Assembly (NCBI GenBank): GCA_947307015.1
Contig: CAMZHV010000008.1
Span: 1 to 64,000 of the forward strand
DNA: 64,000 nucleotides
Reading direction: 5' to 3'
Source of the DNA: an uncultured Prevotellaceae bacterium
Lineage (GTDB): Bacteria; Bacteroidota; Bacteroidia; Bacteroidales; Bacteroidaceae
This document shows, in pieces, positions 1 to 7,510 of this stretch (position 1 is its first letter; each line of letters begins with the position of its first letter). The position numbers were made by a program, and so were the translations under genes. A model generated the notes under the pieces. That model was given only the letters and a program-made list of their open reading frames with translations. It was not told the origin of the DNA and made no database searches.

Positions 1-196
1 ATACGGCGACTTTTCCATTCCTGCAAGCTTTTCGGCAAAAAAGTTGCAAAAAAAAATTCCGCAGCGCCTGCCTCGCGCGCGTACCTTATTATATATTTAA
101 TAGGAGAAATTCATCTTTTCAGATATTTTAGAGCTTCAAAAGCGTGAAAAGACAGAAATATGTTGTACATTTGCACCGCAAAAATAACGATATGTC

Positions 197-1333
197 ATGA
201 GAGATTTACGAGGCAAGAAAGTGGCAGCTCTCCTCTCGGGAGGCGTGGATAGCTCTGTAGCCGTGGCTTTGCTCGTGGAGCACGGCATACGACCCGACTT
301 GTGGTACATACAGATCGGCCCAGACCGAGACACGACGGATTTTACCTGCTCCATCGAGGAGGATCTGGAGATGGCTCGTGCCGTGGCCTACAAATACCGG
401 CTGCCGCTCGAAGTCATCGACCTGCACAAAGATTATTGGGAGAAGGTTGTCGACTACACGATCTCGCAGGTGCGGCAGGGCTTGACGCCGAACCCTGATG
501 TGATGTGCAACCGCTTGATCAAGTTCGGCGTCTTCGACGAACGTGTGGGTAAGGACTACGACATCATCGCTACGGGTCACTACGCCACCACCGAGGAAGA
601 GGAAGTACAAGAAATGGTAAATGGTAAATGGTCAAGCCGTCAATTAACTTGGCTCTGCACCAGCCCCGACCCTGTGAAGGATCAGACGGACTTCCTGGCG
701 CAGCTGCAGCCGTGGCAGCTACAGAAAGCTTGCTTCCCCATCGGCCATCTGCCTAAGAATGAGGTACGTGCCATCGCAGAGCGTGAACACCTCAGCGCTG
801 CCCATCGTAAGGATAGCCAAGGCATCTGCTTCCTCGGCAAGATAGACTACAACGACTACATCCGCAAATACCTCGGCGAGAAGCCCGGACAGGTCATCGA
901 CCGCGCCACAGGCAAGGTGCTGGGTTTGCACCGTGGCCTTTGGTTCCACACCATAGGGCAGCGCAAGGGTCTCGGCTTCGGCGGCGGGCCGTGGTATGTC
1001 ATCGAGAAAGATATGGAGCGTAACATCCTATGGGTGGCCAATGGCTTCGATACCAAGGAGCAGTATTCGGACCATTTCCTCGTGGCGGCACCGCACTGGC
1101 TGACGAGGACACCCTTTGGTGAGGGGGATAGGGTAGGGGAGAGCCTGTCGATGAGTTTGAAGATACGGCATACGCCCGACTTCTGTGCTGCCACCGTCAC
1201 GCTTTTGCCCGACGGTCGCCTCGACATCCGCACTGCCCATCCCTTGCAGGGCGTAGCCCCCGGTCAGTTCTGCGTGCTCTATGACAATGAGCACCACCGC
1301 TGCTACGGCTCCGGCGAGATACGATTGGCCTGA
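197..1333 (+). CDS. mnmA: tRNA-specific 2-thiouridylase MnmA
   Basis: MnmA activates U34 of tRNA-Lys/Glu/Gln with ATP and transfers sulfur to give 2-thiouridine. The 378-residue protein shows the PP-loop SGGVDSS at residues 14-20, a catalytic Cys104 in NPDVMCN and a second Cys211 in GICFLG, matching the cysteine pair of the family. A TAcATTTG -7 box lies at 166-173, about 24 nt before the ATG. Two stretches look inserted relative to the family: residues ~139-152 (NGKWSSRQL), encoded by a repeated ATGGTAAATGG word, and residues ~305-316 (TPFGEGDRVGES), a decayed copy of the palindromic repeat found in many genes of this window. The core residues are intact, so it is probably functional. Confidence 0.95.
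   Translation: MRDLRGKKVAALLSGGVDSSVAVALLVEHGIRPDLWYIQIGPDRDTTDFTCSIEEDLEMARAVAYKYRLPLEVIDLHKDYWEKVVDYTISQVRQGLTPNPDVMCNRLIKFGVFDERVGKDYDIIATGHYATTEEEEVQEMVNGKWSSRQLTWLCTSPDPVKDQTDFLAQLQPWQLQKACFPIGHLPKNEVRAIAEREHLSAAHRKDSQGICFLGKIDYNDYIRKYLGEKPGQVIDRATGKVLGLHRGLWFHTIGQRKGLGFGGGPWYVIEKDMERNILWVANGFDTKEQYSDHFLVAAPHWLTRTPFGEGDRVGESLSMSLKIRHTPDFCAATVTLLPDGRLDIRTAHPLQGVAPGQFCVLYDNEHHRCYGSGEIRLA
1103..1148 (+). repeat. Decayed type-B palindromic repeat inside mnmA
   Basis: The sequence aligns with the reverse complement of the copy at 26647-26721: CCCTTTGGtGAGGGG, then a G-rich run and a GAGCCT-like end. It is in frame and encodes TPFGEGDRVGES. Confidence 0.6.
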
Positions 1334-1381
1334 CACCCTTGGGTGTATCACCAAAAACGCCTAAGGGTTTCGGCAAAATGT

Positions 1382-1409
1382 CCTATGGGTTTTGGCCAAA
1401 ACCCATAGG
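1382..1409. terminator. 28-bp perfect palindrome downstream of mnmA
   Basis: CCTATGGGTTTTGG is followed directly by its exact reverse complement. A related word (GCCTAAGGGTTTCGGC) lies just upstream at about 1359-1374. It may act as a terminator hairpin for mnmA, although there is no clean U tract. Confidence 0.45.
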
Positions 1410-1446
1410 CGTGCAGACAGGGACCCTTCCCCCTGCAAAAAAATAT

Positions 1447-1509
1447 TTTTGTTCAAAACAGACTACAGACTACAGCCGCGCTGTAGTCTGTAGTCTGTTT
1501 TGAACAAAA
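1447..1509. repeat. 63-bp perfect inverted repeat, probable bidirectional terminator
   Basis: Two exact 30-nt arms (1447-1476 and 1480-1509) flank the loop CGC. Each arm contains the tandem word GACTACA. Both outer ends are A/T runs, so each strand would give a long hairpin followed by U residues. It sits between the convergent mnmA and peptide genes. Confidence 0.7.
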
Positions 1510-1518
1510 TTTATTTTC

Positions 1519-1704
1519 TTATTCGAACAAGTCTCCGCCGAAGAGATCACCTTTGACATCAGCTTCGGTGGGTGTTTCGCCATCGCCAATTTCAATAACA
1601 TCATCGCTACCATTAACGTTAATGCTGGTGATGCTGGCGGCGAGCATTTGTGTCGCAACCATGTGCGTCACATCCATTGCGGGAGAAATATATACCTTTT
1701 TCAT
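1519..1704 (-). CDS. Small peptide, MKKxYISPAMDV family (61 aa)
   Basis: The function is unknown. The peptide has a basic start (MKKVYISPAMDV), a short hydrophobic stretch ending in MLAAS, and a variable acidic C-terminus. It is a clear paralogue of the product of 7210-7389: both share MKK.YISPAMDVT.MVATQMLA and a TP(T/S)EADVKG motif. Each gene lies about 120 bp downstream of a giant secreted protein gene on the same strand, and the 5' flank (AACATAAATTTTACTTAAATC) is nearly identical in the two. Similar short ORFs are, to my knowledge, common in Prevotella, but no function is established. It could be a secreted peptide or a modified-peptide precursor, but no modification enzyme is present nearby. 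Confidence 0.7.
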   Translation of the reverse strand: MKKVYISPAMDVTHMVATQMLAASITSINVNGSDDVIEIGDGETPTEADVKGDLFGGDLFE

Positions 1705-1752
1705 AGTCTTTTGAAGAACATAAATTTTACTTAAATCTAAACTTAAATCTTT

Positions 1753-1820
1753 CCTCCCCCGCCCTCAACTCCCCTCGCCCACGGGAGAGGGGCTGGGGGT
1801 GAGGCTGGGCGGGGTGGGTC
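1753..1820. repeat. Type-B palindromic element at the stop of the giant secreted protein gene
   Basis: The 68-nt element ends in GGGTGGGTC (tag complement) one base before the stop codon of the gene at 1822. It has outer arms CCTCCCCCGCCC / GGGCGGGGTGGG and an inner hairpin CTCCCCTCgcCC / GGgaGAGGGG. An almost identical copy lies at 7439-7506. Confidence 0.8.
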
Positions 1821-1821
1821 T

Positions 1822-4800
1822 TTACTTCACCAGGACTTTCTTGCCGTTGACGATATAGATGCCCTTCTGAGCCTTGTTCACACGCTGACCGGCGATGTTG
1901 TAGATCACCTCATTGTCCATTGTCATTTGTCCATTGTCAATGGCTTCGATGCCAGTCTCAAGACCGTCGATGTAGAGCTTGACTTCGCCTACACCATTGG
2001 TCTTATCCTTGATATATGCGCGGAAGGCCTTCATGCTGGTAGTACCTTTGCTCTTGTAAATAGCGCCATTGCCAATGAAGTAGTCATTCTCTGCAACGGT
2101 CATTGGAGCATACGTACCCACGAAGTCGAAGTTCGTGCCAGTAACCACAGCTTCGCTGCTATTGAACATCACGTCGCCGAAGGTCTTAGCGTCTGTAGAA
2201 GCAGTAGCCTCGCCAATCAGCACGGGCACGTTAGCCTCGATGGTGTTGTCATCCTTCGTGTTGAAGTTGATGGTTGCTTTGTCAGGATCTTCGCTATTCT
2301 CAGAGTAGGTATATACCTTAGCGTTCTCGCCGAAGACAACTGCTACCTGATCAGCAGTGAGGTCGAACGGCAGACAAACCGTGTTGAAGCCATCAACAAC
2401 CTTGCGGGTCAGGGCGATGGCTTCGTAGAAGGTGCGGTTGATGGGCTCGAAAGTCGCACCTTCATTCAGAGCAAGTGTAGCAGATTCGGCTTTAACGAGG
2501 CTGACATCAGTGAGATGAGCATTACCATTCTGCTCAATGCTCAGGGTGTAATTGCCGGCTTCGCTAGTGGTGAAATAAGCCTTGGCTGTAACGAAATAGG
2601 TGTTACCTTCAGCAGCTGCGAACTCTGTTACGGGCAGACCTTCATTATCGCCGTTGACTACGCTAGCCTTCATCCAGTTCTGCCAGTCGCCGCCGTTCCT
2701 ACGATATTTGAAAGTTAGTTCGTAGGACTGGTTCTTGGCAAGAGGCATTGTGTAAACACCTTCATTACCATACTGCCATGCACCATTAGTGTTGTAGTAC
2801 CAAGCCGTCGTCGTTCCATCAGCAACGCCATTAGCTTCGGCTGTGAGACCCGTAATCTGCTGGCCCCAGCCGTTGTTGCTGCGGCTCCATCCCTGCGGAT
2901 TAGTTCCATTCGCAATAGCAAAATCACCATTGTAGATGGCATCCATGTCACCGTCATTAGCGGTCCAAGTGGCATCATTAAGAGCTTCAGTTGCAGCTGC
3001 AACATCAGTCTTAAAGTTTGTCAGTTCAGCCGTCTGGTTGATGGCCTTGGCAGCAGCGAGAGCCTCAAGGGCTGCTACATTATTATACGGTGCATACTGA
3101 CTATTCTCGAAGCCGAGTGTTTTAGCCTCGGCTGCTTCAATGGCGCCGTTGAGGGCCGCGTATTCAGTAGCGCCTGCATAAACGTCGTTGTTCAGTTCAA
3201 GACGCACGAGGCGGAAACGGTTGAAGGAAATCCACTGCTGATATTCCGTTGAAGTGGCAGCAATGGTGAGCGTGACAGGATGTCCATCGCTTTCGAATTC
3301 CAAAGAAACGTCATCCCAGCCATGACCGAACACGCCCTGATCTACGCCACTGCCATTCTTGGGAAGATCTACAGCATTCTCTCCGACAGAGAGTGTATAG
3401 CTTGTCAAAGCCTCAGAACCACGAGCGGTCACCGTCAAGAGATACTTACCAGCAGGAATCTCTATGCTACGTGACATAGTGATATTAACGCCGGCACTAG
3501 TTGACCAGCCGCCGTCATAATATTTGCCAGAAAGATTGCCAGCAGCATCTGTATATTTCTCCCAATCTCTGCTGTCGGTACCGATACCGCCAGTCCAACC
3601 AGTATTCGTGTCAGGATCTGCACCAGCTATTGCGTCTGCGCAGTCAACAGCTCCTTCAACCTTCTCAGCCATTGCATGGCTCTCGTAGTAGGCACGGATG
3701 GCAATTTTCATGGCTGCTGTTCTTGCACTTGCGTCAGCAGCATTGACAACCTCACCCTCACCAAAATAAGCATCACCAATTGCGGTGTATTTTTCTGTCG
3801 TAGCATAAATCAACTCTGGCACACCAGCGTTCCAAAGGTTTGCAAGACCATCGTATGCATCCTTGGCAGCGGTGAAAGTTGCGGTGGCCTCTTGCAATGC
3901 AGTAGTAGCTTCCTCATAGCCAGCAGCTGTCGTGGGTTCTGTCTTTTCAATTTCGGTTTGTAGAGCGGTACGCTCTTCGCCTGTGACACTGGCATATTCA
4001 GTGTTATCAATAGCATCTTCGGCTGCAGCCTTGGCTTCCTCCCAAAGTTGCTTTACGCCATCAAGCAAGGAAGCCCAGGCCAACTTCACGTGGCTGACAT
4101 AAAGGGCGGGAGTGACATCTGCAGATGGGTTGTTGTCGCCAGTACCATAACCGAAACTGATAGTCAGGGGTGCGGGTTCTTCCAATGTTACGTTAATCGT
4201 GTGAGTTGTCCAGCCACTCTTTGCTTGCATCCACTCCGTAGTTGAAGAGTAATTCTTTGTCCCACCAACCTCTACAAAGTTGTAATCAGCGTAGGTTAAA
4301 TTGGAAGTGTTGCCGTTGACATTCTCAACATCGTAGGTCAAGGTATAGACACCAGCGGGCAGGGCTACTGTAGTCTGGTTGTAGGAAGCATAGTTACCAC
4401 TCCAACGAGCTTCAAAGCCAAGGCAGTACTCTGTGGCGAGGTGAGTATCATCAACTGTGGCAGCAGAGAAACGAACATTGTAAGTACCAATCAGACCGTT
4501 GCCCTTATCATTGAATCCACTTGTGCTTGCTACAGTCCAACCATCCAGAGAAGCCAGGTCGGCGTCAGCCAAGGCAAGGGTCGCGTCTCCACCATTGGTG
4601 ATATGGCTGGCCATAGCGGTCTCCACGGCTGTATTCAGCGTGGCAGCTGCAGCGTTCACTTCGTCCTGAGTGGCGTTCTCATCATTATAAACAGCTTGAG
4701 CTGTTGTGATAGCCGTAGTGAGATCAGTGTTGTTTATACGAGAGTTTACGCTCTGTGCAGCTGCGATGGCAGTTTCTAGCACATCCCTAACGACAACGGC

Positions 4801-5472
4801 GGTAAACTCAATCTTCACGCATTCAATAAAGAGCATAGGGTTGGCACCCGAACCACTTCCTGTAGACTGATAGCCAATGCGGATCTGACCTTCGGTATCA
4901 TCAGTCAAGGTGAAAGTTACGGTCTGGTTGGCCCATTGACCGACTGTGGGATTCACGGCAACTGTCTGGTTTGTTCCGCTTGTGGGAAAGAAACCTGTAT
5001 AAGTGGTATTAGACTGTGTACCGCTCTGATTGTACATCGGAACGGTGATGGTATATTTACCTGCAGCCAGCGTGACGGTCTGATAGTAGTAACCACCACA
5101 GCCCCATACGCCGAAGAAGCCAAAGCAATTGCCTGTTGCTTCGCCAGCGGGGTTGGTAGCGGGAGCAGCCTTGCTGTTACCCTTGAGCTGAGTAGAAGAG
5201 CCATAACTAAAGATGCCTCCAGCCATACCAGAATTGGGGTAAGAGGCGTTGCTGTTATCACCAGCCGTTACCACCGATGTCCAGCCAGTGACAGTCTGGA
5301 AACCATAGGGAGAACCATCCTTACCATAACCATATAGATAGGTGGACGTAAGTGGTTCATCCTGTGAGAAGTCGGCATTCGTCAGATACGTGCTCGTCAC
5401 GTCTGTCTGTGCCCATGCCCCAACACTGAAACAGGCCAGTGCAGCGGCCAAGAAGAGTTTGATTTTCTTCAT
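1822..5472 (-). CDS. Giant secreted surface protein with helical repeats and T9SS-type C-terminus
   Basis: The start is set at 5472, where MKKIKLFLAAALACFSVGAWAQ forms a signal peptide; the longer frame adds 26 residues without support. The mature protein (about 1,195 aa) begins with a carbohydrate-binding-like beta-sandwich (TNADFSQ, aromatic rich). Alternating alanine-rich helical stretches of FIVAR type (for example VTGEERTALQTEIEK) and further beta domains follow. The last ~250 residues contain NTVCLPFDLT, FIGNGAIYKS and a tail ending YIVNGKKVLVK, typical of the sorting domain of type IX secretion cargo in this order. That last module is closely shared with the protein at 7511-12058. A repeated DNA word contributes NGQMTMDN just before the tail. 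A TATCTTTG box at 5548-5555 (minus) probably drives it. The ligand is unknown; it is probably a glycan- or matrix-binding surface protein. Confidence 0.8.
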   Translation of the reverse strand: MKKIKLFLAAALACFSVGAWAQTDVTSTYLTNADFSQDEPLTSTYLYGYGKDGSPYGFQTVTGWTSVVTAGDNSNASYPNSGMAGGIFSYGSSTQLKGNSKAAPATNPAGEATGNCFGFFGVWGCGGYYYQTVTLAAGKYTITVPMYNQSGTQSNTTYTGFFPTSGTNQTVAVNPTVGQWANQTVTFTLTDDTEGQIRIGYQSTGSGSGANPMLFIECVKIEFTAVVVRDVLETAIAAAQSVNSRINNTDLTTAITTAQAVYNDENATQDEVNAAAATLNTAVETAMASHITNGGDATLALADADLASLDGWTVASTSGFNDKGNGLIGTYNVRFSAATVDDTHLATEYCLGFEARWSGNYASYNQTTVALPAGVYTLTYDVENVNGNTSNLTYADYNFVEVGGTKNYSSTTEWMQAKSGWTTHTINVTLEEPAPLTISFGYGTGDNNPSADVTPALYVSHVKLAWASLLDGVKQLWEEAKAAAEDAIDNTEYASVTGEERTALQTEIEKTEPTTAAGYEEATTALQEATATFTAAKDAYDGLANLWNAGVPELIYATTEKYTAIGDAYFGEGEVVNAADASARTAAMKIAIRAYYESHAMAEKVEGAVDCADAIAGADPDTNTGWTGGIGTDSRDWEKYTDAAGNLSGKYYDGGWSTSAGVNITMSRSIEIPAGKYLLTVTARGSEALTSYTLSVGENAVDLPKNGSGVDQGVFGHGWDDVSLEFESDGHPVTLTIAATSTEYQQWISFNRFRLVRLELNNDVYAGATEYAALNGAIEAAEAKTLGFENSQYAPYNNVAALEALAAAKAINQTAELTNFKTDVAAATEALNDATWTANDGDMDAIYNGDFAIANGTNPQGWSRSNNGWGQQITGLTAEANGVADGTTTAWYYNTNGAWQYGNEGVYTMPLAKNQSYELTFKYRRNGGDWQNWMKASVVNGDNEGLPVTEFAAAEGNTYFVTAKAYFTTSEAGNYTLSIEQNGNAHLTDVSLVKAESATLALNEGATFEPINRTFYEAIALTRKVVDGFNTVCLPFDLTADQVAVVFGENAKVYTYSENSEDPDKATINFNTKDDNTIEANVPVLIGEATASTDAKTFGDVMFNSSEAVVTGTNFDFVGTYAPMTVAENDYFIGNGAIYKSKGTTSMKAFRAYIKDKTNGVGEVKLYIDGLETGIEAIDNGQMTMDNEVIYNIAGQRVNKAQKGIYIVNGKKVLVK

Positions 5473-5639
5473 TTTGTTTTGTTTGTTAGTTAATATTATA
5501 TGAACGATATATCTATGATTGAGTGTGATATGCACACTTTGCGAGGGCAAAGATACGGATAATATCTTGGCTACTAAATTCTTTTGTTGTTAATTCTCGT
5601 TAAAGACCGTTCTTTTGTGAGGAATTGCTGTAAAAATCG

Positions 5640-5647
5640 TATCTTTG
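5640..5647 (+). promoter_or_regulatory. -7 box of the transposase gene
   Basis: TATCTTTG matches the Bacteroidota -7 consensus, with TTTTG at 5613-5617 as a possible -33 element. It lies 24 nt before the ATG at 5672 and shows that the upstream TTG (5645) is not the start. Confidence 0.6.
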
Positions 5648-5671
5648 CACAACAAAACGAAAGAAAAAAAG

Positions 5672-7123
5672 ATGAACGACCAACACCAACGTGCCCTATG
5701 GCACGACTACCGCGAGCCCGGCATCTACATGATCACCCTCGTAGCAGAGCGGCGCGGAACGCCCTTCGGACATCTGGAGCAGACGGAAGGCGATGGGCGG
5801 ACGATAGTGAGGCTCACGACCTTAGGGCAGGCCGTGGAACGCCAGCTGCACGAGCTGCCGCAGCATGCCGAGGGGCTGGCAGTGCTGCGCGCCGTGGTCA
5901 TGCCCGACCACATCCATGTCGTCGTGCAGGTGCAGAAGCCCCTGAAGCGGCACCTCGGCGTGCTCGTGAAGGGCTTCAAGTACGGCACCACGGTAGCCTA
6001 CCTCCGCGAGCTCGATGCCCGCTACGGCGGCACGCACCGCGTTCAGGGCTCACGCCCCTCACAGCAGCAACGCCAGCAGGAGAGCTCGACGGACAAACCG
6101 TCGACCACACAACCCCCTGCCATCAAGGAACCCCTGCCCACCTCCTCCCCCTCATCACCCATCACCCCCACCCCGTCCTCATCACCCATCATCCCCTCTC
6201 CGTCCTCATCACCCATCAGCCCCTCCATGTCCTCATCACCCATCACCCCCGTCCCGTCCTCATCACCCATCACCCCCGTCCCGTCCTCATCACCCATCAT
6301 CCCCACCCCGTCCTCCGTGGGTCCTGTGGGTCACGGTTCGTCCGCGACCACCTCTGCGACCTCCTCTGCGGCCTCCCTCGCCCCGCGCCTTGTCCCGCCC
6401 CTTTGGGCTAATGGCTACAACGACCGGATCCTCATGGGCCGCGGCCAGCTCTCCCGCATGCTGCATTACGTCAGCGACAACCCGCGGCGCGGGTGGATCA
6501 AGCGCCAGCACCGCGACCTCTTCTATAACAAGCAGATGCTGCGCATCCCCCTGACCATCGATCAAGCCCGCTGGCTGCTGCGCGAGGCACGCCGTTTGGG
6601 CGCGATGCAAGAGCTGCGGGGCGTGCTCCTCGTGGAGCAGCATTGCAGCGGCGACGAGTGGCAGCCCTTCCCTTGGTGGCAGCCCGGCATCCACGCCGCA
6701 GCGCATGCCGAGCTCCGCGCCGCCCTATATATGAAGATGGTGGGCAACCCGTTCCTGCTCGACGAAGCCCCCTTGGTGCCCGTCCGCATCTCCCGCAGCA
6801 CCACGCCGGGAGCCCTGGCACAGGAGAAGGCATCGCTGCTGGAGCGCTGCGAACGCGAAGGCGCCGTCATCATCACCCCCGCCGTGAGCCTGGGTGAGGA
6901 GGCGGTGATGCAAGCCACCCTCGATGCCGGCTATCGCGTCATCCGCCCTCAGGCCTCAGCCATGAGCGACCTATGGGCACCGCCGGAAGCCCTGCTTCAG
7001 CCCACAAGCCGCGGCCAGCTCCTCTTCCTCGCACCGTGGCCAGACCGCCCGCAGGGAGAGCATCCCCACAAGGGCATCTTCGAACTGCTCAACACCCTCT
7101 GCCGCCTGCTGGCTGAGCGTTGA
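5672..7123 (+). CDS. REP-associated tyrosine transposase (Y1/HUH) with low-complexity insert and C-terminal extension
   Basis: The N-terminal ~105 residues form a Y1 transposase half-domain with the HUH motif H80-I-H82 (MPDHIHVVV). The domain resumes at residues ~244-275 (WANGYNDRILMGRGQL, then MLHYVSDNP), where Tyr266 is the likely nucleophile. Between them lies a Pro/Ser/Thr-rich linker of about 130 residues built partly from a 27-bp tandem repeat. RAYT proteins of this type normally nick and move short palindromic REP sequences and are single-copy, without their own terminal repeats. After the transposase part come ~200 extra residues with an alpha/beta pattern (GAVIITPAVSLGEEA, LLFLAPWP) that may be a Rossmann/SLOG-like domain; this is a weak call. 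A strong terminator follows. The gene sits opposite in strand between two paralogous giant-protein/peptide pairs. Confidence 0.8.
   Translation: MNDQHQRALWHDYREPGIYMITLVAERRGTPFGHLEQTEGDGRTIVRLTTLGQAVERQLHELPQHAEGLAVLRAVVMPDHIHVVVQVQKPLKRHLGVLVKGFKYGTTVAYLRELDARYGGTHRVQGSRPSQQQRQQESSTDKPSTTQPPAIKEPLPTSSPSSPITPTPSSSPIIPSPSSSPISPSMSSSPITPVPSSSPITPVPSSSPIIPTPSSVGPVGHGSSATTSATSSAASLAPRLVPPLWANGYNDRILMGRGQLSRMLHYVSDNPRRGWIKRQHRDLFYNKQMLRIPLTIDQARWLLREARRLGAMQELRGVLLVEQHCSGDEWQPFPWWQPGIHAAAHAELRAALYMKMVGNPFLLDEAPLVPVRISRSTTPGALAQEKASLLERCEREGAVIITPAVSLGEEAVMQATLDAGYRVIRPQASAMSDLWAPPEALLQPTSRGQLLFLAPWPDRPQGEHPHKGIFELLNTLCRLLAER
6155..6313 (+). repeat. 27-bp minisatellite in the transposase linker
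   Basis: About six units of 27 bp (CCTCATCACCCATCACCCCC-type) encode SSSPITPVP-like nonapeptides. Two adjacent units are identical at DNA level and the others differ at a few bases, so the array probably changes length by slippage. Confidence 0.85.
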
Positions 7124-7137
7124 AGCCCTCACACACA

Positions 7138-7170
7138 GAGAGCCCCGTGCAAGTGATGCACGGGGCTCTC
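7138..7170 (+). terminator. Terminator of the transposase gene
   Basis: A 14-bp perfect stem GAGAGCCCCGTGCA (7138-7151) / TGCACGGGGCTCTC (7157-7170) with a 5-nt loop lies 15 nt after the stop. Confidence 0.8.
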
Positions 7171-7209
7171 ATCGTATTGCTGTTTACTGTCGTTCAGACA
7201 GCGAATGGA

Positions 7210-7389
7210 TTATTCGTCGAAGATGCTTTCGCCATAGAAGTTGCCTTTGACGTCGGCTTCGGAGGGCGTATCGCCAACGCCCATTCCGATACCAGAGTCA
7301 CCACCAGTGGTGAGGATGCTATTGGCGAGCATTTGAGTTGCAACCATGTAGGTCACATCCATTGCAGGAGAAATATATGTCTTTTTCAT
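7210..7389 (-). CDS. Small peptide, MKKxYISPAMDV family (59 aa)
   Basis: Paralogue of the peptide at 1519-1704. It starts MKKTYISPAMDVTYMVATQ, has MLANS at residues ~20-24 and an acidic end (ESIFDE). The start at 7389 is chosen because it aligns with the paralogue; the frame can be extended by six residues. The N-terminal half is strongly conserved between the two, while the centre and tail vary, as in a leader/core layout, but no processing enzyme is visible in the window. It lies downstream of the giant protein gene at 7511, separated by a type-B palindromic element. Function unknown. Confidence 0.7.
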   Translation of the reverse strand: MKKTYISPAMDVTYMVATQMLANSILTTGGDSGIGMGVGDTPSEADVKGNFYGESIFDE

Positions 7390-7438
7390 TTTGTTATTGA
7401 AGAACATAAATTTTACTTAAATCTAAACTTAATTCTTT

Positions 7439-7506
7439 CCTCCCCCGCCCTCAACTCCCCTCGCCCACGGGAGAGGGGCTGGGGGTGAGGCTGGGCAGGG
7501 TGGGTC
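7439..7506. repeat. Type-B palindromic element at the stop of the second giant protein gene
   Basis: Nearly identical to 1753-1820, with the tag side (GGGTGGGTC) four bases before the stop at 7511. The flanking DNA towards the peptide gene is also conserved, so the pair arose by duplication. Confidence 0.8.
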
Positions 7507-7510
7507 TTTT

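Noticed and set aside
5584-6554. Alternative reading frames over the transposase linker (Pro/Arg-rich)
   Set aside because: Produced by the GC-rich 27-bp minisatellite; the HUH frame carries the recognisable domain.
1519-7389. The two small peptides as bacteriocin or RiPP precursors
   Set aside because: No modification enzyme, peptidase-ABC exporter or immunity gene lies nearby; kept only as an open question.
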